From NCBI GenBank assembly GCA_021292105.1, contig CM037871.1:18347460-18411459 (forward strand): a DNA stretch of 64,000 nt. Direction: 5' to 3'. The position numbers were made by a program, and so were the translations under genes. This document shows positions 42,414 to 52,200 of this stretch, in pieces. The stretch is from Anadara kagoshimensis (taxonomy: Eukaryota; Mollusca; Bivalvia; Arcoida; Arcidae). Each line of letters opens with the position of its first letter. Position 1 is the first letter of the stretch. A model generated the notes under the pieces. It was not told the origin of the DNA. It searched no databases and saw only the letters and a program-made list of their open reading frames with translations.

Positions 42414-42425
42414 GTTCTGACACCA
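42414..42425 (-). other. Gypsy primer-binding site
   Basis: TGGTGTCAGAAC next to the 5' LTR; TGGTGTCAGAA matches the complement of the 3' end typical of a tRNA-Leu. Confidence 0.65.
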
Positions 42426-42593
42426 TGTAATAGTATGGATGGTGATGGATCTCTGGAGATACACAACACAAACACGACGTGTGTGATCCGACATTTATTC
42501 TATATATAACTATGTATGGGAGACAACTCTAATACAATTCCTATGTATAAGAGAGATAACTCTTATGACTATATTAATAGTAATACTATAACA
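42426..42593 (-). repeat. Gypsy 5' LTR
   Basis: 168 bp; followed at 42594-42598 by the second ACTTA. Confidence 0.93.
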
Positions 42594-42645
42594 ACTTACA
42601 CACGTGACGAGTAAAGCTAGCTAAACAGGAAGTGCTTAACTTTCT

Positions 42646-42780
42646 GGAGCACCCGGCCTCACTTCCCTGGTATAAGTTCACGTGTCTAACCTGACATGTC
42701 AGTTCCAAAGTTTTTACTTTGCTTCTGGGTTGTGATTAGGTCATGGATTGGTATGTTTGGTTTTGATTAGAAGACATGCG
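42646..42780 (+). repeat. Dispersed repeat, family C
   Basis: GCACCCGGCCTCACTTCCCT then TTTTTACTTTGCTTCTGG and GGATTGGTATGTTTGG, as at 2127. Confidence 0.65.
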
Positions 42781-42839
42781 GATTCAGTCTAGGAATGTAG
42801 TAAGGTAATAGAGTTTTACGCCCCATATCAAGATCTTTC

Positions 42840-42915
42840 CACTCACTTATAACGAGGTTGTCAGTTCATGGAAGGTGGAGAAAACCAGAGTACCCGGAAA
42901 ACCATATACCTCCGC
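42840..42915. repeat. SINE-body scrap
   Basis: GTTGTCAGTTCATGGAAGGT and AAACCAGAGTACCCGG, a block shared with several SINE remnants here. Confidence 0.45.
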
Positions 42916-44162
42916 TTCGTCAAGGGTAAGACTTCCTTTTGTATCCCCATCCATTAAATTCTATGTAAAATTTTTACAGAATTATTTTTCACAAAAATTT
43001 TCAAACATGTTTTTCCCCGTCACATTTAAGCTTTTTTCGGTAGAAACTTGAGTGCAGGGTACAAATGGAAGTGTTTCCTTGACAAGTATAAACGTATAAA
43101 CTTCTGTCTCGAGTGGGATTTGGATTGTTTAGAATACAATTAATGCTAGAATTTTATGATTGCAATTTTAATTCGCATGATGATTATAATATAAACAATG
43201 TATAAAGTTATTTTTGGATGGCAGTGCATACTTTTTGTTTAACAACTGTACAGTTTATAATTAGAATATTTACATGTGCAATATGGAAACAGGGACATTA
43301 AAATCTTTAAATGTAATATAAATACTGACATACCAATTTAATTGTCTAAATATCGATCAGTTAATTGGGGCGTATTTAAGCATTGTGGCTGACCAGTTTA
43401 GAATGTATTTGTGTTGTTTTATCTTGTTTTACAGCAAAAACTTGTTATAATACTCCTCGATAATCTCGCCATCTCATCTATTGTCACAATAAACCCTCGT
43501 TGCAATGTATGTCCCTTGTTTATCGGCCTTGAATTTGAAAGTCCCGGAGTCTATTTTATTATGATTTCCCTTGACTCACTTGTCGAGATTATGTGTGAAC
43601 ATAGAGCAATTGGGATAAAAATGAACTGACCTTTAAAGCAGGTGACCATTTTATTGAGATGACCTTTTAGACAGGTTTGGCATGTAATTCATCAACCATG
43701 CATTGCTATCATTAGCGATTAAGATAAAGTGAAAATGGCTAGGTTTAGGTATTGAGTCAGCGACATTTAATGACGCTGATATTTTGATTTTCACCTTATT
43801 TTTCTATTCTTATCCAGAAATCCAGATTTATTTATAATGAGCTTTTGATCATGATGTTAATCAAAGCAACATCCGTGTAAGAAATGTAACTATTTTAGAC
43901 TTTAAAGATGTTTCCGTTAACTTGCAATTAACATCAAAGTCCATTAGCAAATACAATAAAAATGAAATGGATATCAAGAAAGAATTTTGAAAAAACAATG
44001 GTTCAATTAATTTTGAATTAGACCAAACATGGGAATGATTGTTTAAGTATTAAAATGGGCGTTTTCATGGTTTTTAAATTTACATGAAACATATTTTACA
44101 AGAAAAAAATGTACTTAAATGGAGTAACATCTTTTGTCAACTAGCTGCGGATAAGCAATGTA
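42916..44162. other. Intergenic, nothing recognised
   Basis: No gene supported; the ORF at 43411 (plus) has no domain or splice support. Confidence 0.4.
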
Positions 44163-44405
44163 TTATAAATGTTTCAACAATGTTTCCATGGTTTGACCTT
44201 TAGGTCTTGATAGATACAGTACATAAAACATTGTTAAAGCCTTAAACGAAAGGGTATCCCGATCATTATCAATTGCTCTTAAAAAGTCTTTGATTATCCC
44301 AATTGATGGTTTTTTTCTATCGTTTTTCGCCTTGTAGTTTTTGCTTTTTCCAAGTATCATTTTCAGCTCCAAATTATTTTTCTTCCACGGTTGATGATCG
44401 AGGTT
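44163..44405 (-). pseudogene. Unassigned protein-like open segment
   Basis: An open minus-strand frame runs from about 44405 to a stop at 44163, reading PWKKNNLELKMILGK, SIGIIKDFLRAIDNDRD and SRPKGQTMETLLKHL. Composition looks protein-like for such AT-rich DNA, but there is no ATG near its start, no convincing acceptor and no family I recognise. It may be an old retroposed or transposon-derived scrap. Confidence 0.2.
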
Positions 44406-44419
44406 TCATCTAACTATTT

Positions 44420-44625
44420 TCCTGATGGCTATATGGCCGAGTGTCCCAAACGTAATCGCAGCATTCGGCCTCTAAGTTTGATCTTTGTGTGAGGTTGGTT
44501 GTCATTTCGCTTGAGAACGTCGGTGTTTTTCCAGTGTCCTCCGCAATTCAACACCTGACCATCTCGCTAAAATATAAGACTTTAGACTGGGCGTAAAACA
44601 CCATTGCTTTACTCTACTAGACTCT
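44420..44625 (+). mobile_element. tRNA-headed SINE, other family
   Basis: Head TATGGCCGAGTGTCCC (tRNA-Leu/Ser-like A box), body CGCTTGAGAACGTCGGTG, tail CTGGGCGTAAAACACC similar to the GGGACGTTAAACACC tail of family S1. Confidence 0.6.
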
Positions 44626-45503
44626 AACTACTAGTATTATCCCCCTTGCAAACAGTATTAGACCTTCAGTGTTTTTTTTTAATCCAGGTGAGCGAAAAGG
44701 TCCTTTTTGGCTTTCCAGATAAATAGTTTACTAATTTTTGTTTTGTTAAAGAGCTTAAAACTTTTTAGTTTATATATAAAATATGATACACCAGATGGTT
44801 CATGCTAAAACATAAATACTGTGTAATCTTAGTGTATGGAACATTAAAAATCAATGCATGTCTACAGCTGGTTATTTTTACCACCTGGACAATATGCATG
44901 ACGAAAATACGATAATAATTCATGAAAACAGATTGCATTAAATCTGCAGAATACAGGTTGTTCTCTTTATAAAAAATCTTTAATTTGTGTAGAAATTCTA
45001 AACGTTCAACAATCATATTTACACCGTACATGTGGTGACAAAGGGATCTACTGGCAAAGTTTAGTGGAGGAGTAATTGTATTTTACAATCATGTCGAGGT
45101 TCTTTCACTTACATCGAGACAGTCATCTCTGGGGATTACGCTCGGCTGATACTCCAAAACAAAAATAAAATTGCACAATACAATATCCAGGCCCAGGAAT
45201 AAAGAAACATTCATGCCCAAGAATAAAGAAACCAGGTCCGACGTGATATTGTATAAAGTTAACAAAATTTTAGAATGTAACATAATCGCAAATGGTCTTT
45301 TATATACATGCAGATGCGGTAATTGTTGGTTGGTTGTTTGGTAGGGTACTCCAATGACCGTCCAAGGTCGGTGATTTTAAGAATAAGTGGTCCCTTTACA
45401 TACATATTTCTGTCTTTTCATAACTTGCTTGGTTGTTTTTCAATTGCCAAACATTGTGTTGTAGATTTCTCTTTTCTATATAGTTCTGGTATTCAACCTT
45501 AAT
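44626..45503. other. Intergenic, nothing recognised
   Basis: No gene or repeat identified. Confidence 0.4.
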
Positions 45504-45659
45504 AGAATCTATCATGAGTATCCATGTAGAATAAGGAAATCTCACCCGAGGGGTTGAATATTTCAATCGGAGACGAACCTTACCGAGTCTCTGACAGAAA
45601 TATTCAACCCCGAGGGTTAGATTCGCCTTTCCTACATGGATAAACTCATGATTGATTCT
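45504..45659. repeat. Long foldback element
   Basis: Arms of about 60 bp: AGAATCTATCATGAGTATCC..GGGGTTGAATATTTC and GAAATATTCAACCCCGAGGG..GGATAAACTCATGATTGATTCT are imperfect reverse complements, leaving a loop of only about 30 bases. Confidence 0.85.
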
Positions 45660-45807
45660 TTTTCTTCCATTTTGATGACAATTTTGGCTTTAAGTATCAG
45701 TTACATCGACGCCATCTTTGTTAATTTAACTTTGTTATTAATTTTAACGTTTTGCATAAAATAAATATAACCACCGGGCAGAATGTAAGTGATTCTGGTT
45801 TATACAG

Positions 45808-45835
45808 GAATAATTGTGAAACTAGGACCTGGTCC
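45808..45835. repeat. MITE family A, right-end scrap
   Basis: AGGAATAATTGTGAAACTAG followed by GACCTGG. Confidence 0.55.
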
Positions 45836-45903
45836 ATAAACCTTTAATTAATATTTTCATCATCATCATTATTAATTTTATTAGAAAAACTAATACGGTA
45901 ACA

Positions 45904-45929
45904 TCTCTCTCTCTCTCTCTCTCTCTCTC
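45904..45929 (+). repeat. (TC)n microsatellite
   Basis: TCTCTCTC run of about 26 bp. Confidence 0.95.
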
Positions 45930-46035
45930 CCAAAAGTGTGTAGTTGTAAGAGAAAATATTTTGCTGTGCACATCCCGGTAGTTGATAATGAAACATAATA
46001 ATGTTTTGTTTTAATTGTTTTATCAGAAACTGGAC

Positions 46036-46059
46036 ATGCCGTGGACATTCAAACAGTAA
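46036..46059 (+). promoter_or_regulatory. Upstream ORF in the amine oxidase leader
   Basis: ATG..TAA of seven codons (MPWTFKQ) lies 19 bases before the start codon, after a likely 3' splice site (TTGTTTTATCAG ending at 46026). It could damp translation of the main frame; this is inference. Confidence 0.35.
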
Positions 46060-46077
46060 AGCATTTAGCTGCTTAAG

Positions 46078-46203
46078 ATGAGCACTTCCGGAACCGGAAC
46101 CTGCATCGCAATGACAGAAAAAGAAAGTGCTAGCATGATCAGGAAATCTTCCAAAAATGGCCGCCCGAAAGGAAGCATTACAAAAATTGACAGTCGTAAA
46201 CGG
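46078..46203 (+). CDS. Amine oxidase exon 1: cytoplasmic tail
   Basis: ATG at 46078 (A at -3, in-frame TAG at 46066) opens 42 codons ending DSRKR at the donor CGG/GTAAGG. Basic and Ser-rich, with RKSSKNGRPKGS. Phase 0 fits the next exon, which continues ISKSRKRDRRHWIKR. A 5' leader probably begins at the acceptor at 46026. A further upstream untranslated exon is expected but not seen. Confidence 0.75.
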
Positions 46204-49200
46204 GTAAGGTTTATTTTTGTTTTTAGAACAATTTTATTTCAGTATTGAAACATTGGTGTTTTAGATTGATATACAGTATAGACCTGTCGAAAGTTTAACA
46301 TTAAATTAACGAAAAGGTAATACGAAGGTGTGTCATGACCTTAAAACAAGGTCATATCGGGGAGGTCAAGGTAGCGGGAAAACATTGAACTCCGGCCTCC
46401 TGTAGGTGTTGGACGTAGGTGTTTGGGTCTCAAGAGACAGTTCAGTTCTAAATGTATTCATGAATTTAAGGTATCATTCAAAGTTTATTGCATTTAATAT
46501 ATTCTAGTTTTGTTGAAACTTATTATTTTTAGTATCAAAAATATTTGAAAAATGCCAGATTTAAGTTCAAGAAATTAATTATAGTTAATAAATGACTGAT
46601 TGTAAAACTGGAGCCAGATCGTTGTTTATAGTGTGTTATATGATCATTGATTTATGTTCTTGCGGTTTTATTTCTAAATATATCACATATATAAGTAATA
46701 AATTATAGTTTGATGTCTCAACATATATTGTAAAAAAAAACAACTTACAGTACAGGCCTGTCGAAAATTTAACACTTAGCTATAGGTAACGAATTAGTGC
46801 CGAATCTGACAGCTAATCTCGGCTTAATATTAATTCTAAAAATATGGATTGTTTTGTCCAACTGCAAATCTAAATTATGGATTGTTTGGCTTCCTGCAAA
46901 TTTAGCCTTTGGATTGTTTTGTCCAATTGCAATTCTAAATTATGGAGTCATGGAAAATCATAAGTTTTTCAACATCTTCAAAATAATTTTGGTTTCATGA
47001 CTTTGGTCCAAGCACGACTGATGATGAATTGTATTCTGAAACGGCCGTCTAATGAAAAAATGTAAAATTAAAACCGGTATAATATATAATTTACTGAGTT
47101 ACCTGGCTAAATTTCAGGTAAAAATGCTTATTGCACCTTATTTATCTTACGATCCATATCTCGGCAACTTCTCGATAGCAGATATAAATATATCGGTAGA
47201 TTTTTGGTCACTAGCTGTCCGCAACTGTCTCACGACATCCGGGGTCAGTTGTTTGAAGCCTGATTAGTTTATTCAAAGGATTAGTCAAAATTTAAATTTT
47301 GGCATAATTTTAGATATATTGTGATTAAAAATTTGTGAACTTAGGTTAAAATGTCAAAATGAATAAAAATTGCATCAAACTAAATCTAGTTTTAATAAAG
47401 TTGTTGATTCATTAATGCTATTTTGATTTTTTCTTTCACGTTTTGTATCTGTGCTAATCATTGATTAAACTAATGAAGCTTCGAACATTTGCCCCCTTTT
47501 CGTTAGCTTAATACACTGTTAAAGGTCACCGGTCACCAAATTCATGAATTTTGTAATTTGGATTCCTATGGGTAGAGTTGTCAATATTGATGTGTCTGGC
47601 GGGTTTTCACACATTACAGTTACCTGTAATATACGAAAACTTACCTGAACGAAGTTCTAATACTCGGTAATTTCCGACACCGCTCGTAACTTTCCGGCGA
47701 CCTAATTGATGACGTACATGGTGTTAAGCTGCTGAGGAAAGACACATTACCATGTGGGTTTGTTTGTCATTTTGAAGGGTTTTAAAGTTTTATTTCAAGT
47801 CAAAATGATATATTTTGTGAAATTTTGATATATAGTGATTACGGCAGTAACGGATCATTAGTGCAATATTCACTGCTCTCCGAAAAAAACATCACCGCCG
47901 ATTGTAATTTTTTGGTACTATCAATTGACATTCCCCCACTCTTTCAATTTATCACTAGATAATAAAAATCGTCCGACTATAAGTATGGACAATCCACGCG
48001 TTTTGTATCCCATGTATTTAGGTCAGTAACGAATCAATTTGTGAGTAGCGGATCACGCCACCTAGTGTCAAGAGAACGATAGGGGATCAACTCAAAACAT
48101 GATTAATTTGAGTTTCCATCATGCAATTGCAACAATTCCAAATCATGAAACAATATAAAAGAATTTTAGTGGTAATATCAACAAATAAATAACAAAAAAC
48201 AAATCATCACAAGGTTTCTGATATGAATGTAAAAATGAATTAAGTCAATAAACATTGTCTTGAATACTGAAATATAAAAGCAAAGAATATTGAAGAAAAT
48301 AAAGTAAAATTGTACCTTATAAGTCATAAATATTATGACATACTGTTGTCCATGAAAATTTTATTCTGACAAGAACAGTATGTACATACAATGATACATA
48401 TTGGAAGTATACAGCAGCTGATCCGTTATTGCCGTACTTGCACCCTTCGGAACACTGGTTTATTTTTTATTGCCAAGAACTGTAACGCTCAATAAAAGTT
48501 TATGTCGTGAAAAAAGACATATTAACGTTTGTAAATGGCTATTGCAATCATTTCAAGTTACCTTTGAAAGTATTGAACACGTTGTCCAAATCGAAAGTAA
48601 GTGTTTGGAAAACACATCCGTTTCGTTGAAACGCTTATGGCATTCGCATTAAAAAGTCGAGAATTGACGAATTGGGACGTTTATCAAAATAAATTATACG
48701 TAGAATGAAGTAAAATTATCCGCTTTACAGAAATATATCAGAGTTTTATTGGTTTCTCGTAATGATAGGGTAAAAATTAACTTTATTTCAAAAAATGATC
48801 CGTTACTGACTAAGATCCGCTACTGCCGTAATCACTGTAATACCACAATGAACAACAATTTTTTTCGACAGGTCTGTACTGTATATCTTTAAATTATCTA
48901 CAAACTAGAATGAACCCAGGCTGTCAATTTTAAACTACATGTATTCTAATTAGCCAAAGTGTTCAAAACACTGCCATAAAACACGTAGACATGTCAATCA
49001 TATCGTAAAATAAGCGATATTAATATTTATATTATTATTTAAATATTCAATTATGATGTGAAATGACAGGTAATCCATTGAATTATATCAGTCACCTGTT
49101 TTCACAATAATTTCTTAACTAAGATTTTATTTCACTGAAGTTGAGGCAAATTTCGACAATATTTTTTTTGACAATATGAACAGACATTTTTGTCAAAACT

Positions 49201-52200
49201 AAAGAAAATGTTTTAAGCTTGAAGTGGTTTTCAAAATTACACATTAAATTCCTAAATACCTTAAGTCACATGTATGGATTAAAATTTACCAGATTTAAGT
49301 TCAAGAAAATCTTAGTTAAATAAGAAGTAATATCACAGTATGTAAACTCCGGTGTACGTCTTCCGGAAGCTGGGATCGTCGAAGCGAAGAAAAAGCCAAC
49401 AGTAATGGTTCCACTGTCGTCCTGTGACAGTATATTGGCTGCTAGTAAGTTTTCTTGTATACTTTCACTGCAACAATTACACTCAAACTGATCGCGGATA
49501 ACAGCGGAGTTAGTTTTGAATACAGTCGGTAACATTTATTGTTTCAGTTTGAAGAAAATGATTGTTAATCATTCAACTTATCAATGATATTTTCAAAGAA
49601 GTCACATAAATTATTTTTCCCGAGCATAAAGATATGATAAATACCACATCTAATGCATTTGATTTAAGAAACCAAGTGTTAAGATCAAAGGTGACGTATC
49701 TCTTTATCCCAAAACGTGACAGTTTAGAAGAAATTCTAATTTAATTTCACGCTGGTGATTCCAGATAGTGTACGCCTAGCTGATGAAAACATGAACGCCT
49801 AGCTGGGATTTTCGTGGAAAAATATGTACGCCTAGCTGTACAGAAAATTGTACAATTAATTGCTATTTTTCACATTTTTCTTAGATAATCGGTTGAGAAA
49901 ACCCCTTCACAACTTTATGCTAATCTCAAGGATGTGGTGCCATTCAATATACATTTTGTTTATGAATAGATTGATTGATTGAATGCTGTTTTACGTCAAA
50001 GTTAATAATATTAATTTATTTTCACTTATATGGCGACGTCGCCAGCTATATGTGAAGCCATAAAAAATTGACCTTTGCAGTGCGCTAAGGACAATGTGTA
50101 GGTAGAGTTCTTTACGGTGCCACACCTGCTATGAGATGAAGGAACGGATTTTAAGGTCTTTTTCGAAGGAATCGGCGACTTTCATTTCTACATGCCGAGT
50201 TCATGGAGTATTTACTACCTATTTTAAGACTTGGTCAAACTCAGGCCGGATTCCGAACCCACGACCTCCTACACAAAGCGCATTACCAACTGAACTATCG
50301 TAAATTTTTGAAAAGAGCGTGTTGTTGGTAGTAGCAGAACCTATTAATCATTCCTTTCTTTTTAAATCAATCGACAAAAATAAAATGAAATAACCGATTA
50401 TAGATAAATAAACAGGGGACCAAGGACCTTAACGCTCACCTCAGGATATGTCATATCTCGTGTAGAAAGTCAATGGACAATCACATAAATTACAGGGACT
50501 GTTTTAATTTTCAAGAGATGGGACCTAATGTAAGGATATTTCCAAATTTATTATTACTTATCCTAAAATGCTACCGTATACTTCTAAATATTTAAGGTCT
50601 AACTAAGCCCTTTCAGTATTCTTACACATCTATGACCTTTGATCCAATGAACTTCATCATTGTAGATAACGTCAATGCCATACTAGTTAGAGTTTTCCAG
50701 ACAAATATTTTGTGACGTCGTACGTAGCAGACGTTCTTAATCGCGAAGGCCCTGATTATCTGTAATGAAAATTATCTCCCCTTTTTAAATGACGTTAATT
50801 ACGGTGTAACAAGAAAATGCTCCCTAAACAAAGAAAATACCACACAATTTTAAAGGGGAATTTTTTATGATTATAATTTTAAAAATAAGTTCAAGCCCCC
50901 TTTGTGGAATTTACTGAAAATACGAGATTTTCAAATTATCTGGGAACCAGGCATATAAATATTCAGAAACAAATACTCCATATCTTGAACGGTTGTAAAT
51001 CATTGAATCGAATGTACCCTCGGCACTTTTGGTTTTCCGATTGTGTATTTAGAATGGCGAGATTAAAACTTATGAACTTTTTGGCTTAGTAAGAGAAAAT
51101 ATAAGGACAACCACACTTTACGCTTCGAAATTTAAACACGCCGAGGAACCTGTATTTTGATATGAAACTAACAAATAAACATTACAGGTACCATGTATGT
51201 GTGTAGTGAAAGTTCGGAGTTGTCGACATTTTTAAAAAGAACTTGTTTTCTTTCGCTTTTATTTCCCTTCATGTAAGACATTATTCATAGCGGACTGTCA
51301 TGGCGGATATGCAAATGAGATCATTGCCGTTCATTTCCCAATATGTATCAAAATGACCTTAAGGCTAATACCTACAATATTCTAATATACATGCCTATAC
51401 AAAAAGTTGATAGTTTTCCAGATCATGCACTGACAAATATAGTAGATTGGCAATTTCCCCTTCAAGAACCTTGCCATTTCCCCATTTTGAGCCCTACAGC
51501 TACGATTACTACATGTCCTAAGTATGCTACACATGGATCTCTTGTATCTTTAGAGGAAAATATTTTTACTATTTTCTTTATAGGACCCAAAGGGGACATA
51601 ACTCCCTCATTTGTGCAAACCAGAAAGCCCTTCACCAAGGCATGATTGTCATTAAGTTTCATCAAATTTGGCCTGGTAGTTTTGGAGGAGATGACTTAAA
51701 TTTTTACAATGAAAGGTTTATTCACTAAATAGTTGATTCACAAGATTTTGACTCTGATAATGTACACGATAATCAACTGATATCCATAAGATGGCCGGGT
51801 TGTTGAATTATTGTGAATCTACAGATGGTGGTCCAAGTTGGATTTGTATTTTGAAGTAAATTTGCATATTTTGCAAGAAAAATACTGGGGTTCCTAAAAA
51901 TAACTTTCATCTTGTCTTTCAAGTTGAAAACCCTGTCCATGTCTGCAACGAAAAATCAATTCTTTAAACAAGTTAACACGAAGCAACGTTTTGTCAGAGA
52001 ACAAAATTAATTTTACAATGTTTTACAACAACACCAAACACAAATATATGTATGAAGAGATGTTCACATAAATGCAGCTAATGTACACTAAAATCCCAGC
52101 TAAGCGGTTGTTATGATTTTGCAAGAGTTGCAGCTAAGCGTACACCGGGTAAAAAATAATACTTGTTGTAGTTAAATATTTAAACGTATATCTTGCATAT

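Larger units (their letters stand above)
37599..42593 (-). mobile_element. Ty3/Gypsy LTR retrotransposon, whole-looking and young
   Basis: A 4995-bp element on the minus strand with 169- and 168-bp LTRs that begin TGTTATAGTATTAC and end ..CTATTACA in its own orientation, flanked by the 5-bp duplication ACTTA. The two LTRs are the same apart from two tiny length differences, so insertion is recent. Parts: 5' LTR, primer-binding site, one long gag-pol reading frame, purine-rich tract, 3' LTR. No envelope gene. It sits in the last unit of a ~168-bp array. Confidence 0.95.

Noticed and set aside
38922-42420. Plus-strand ORFs of 68-91 codons across the Gypsy region
   Set aside because: They are antisense shadows of the element's long minus-strand frame and have no domains of their own.
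46748-48883. One single large transposon bounded by family B ends
   Set aside because: There are two left ends and one right end, with other independent repeats between; a nest of insertions explains it better.
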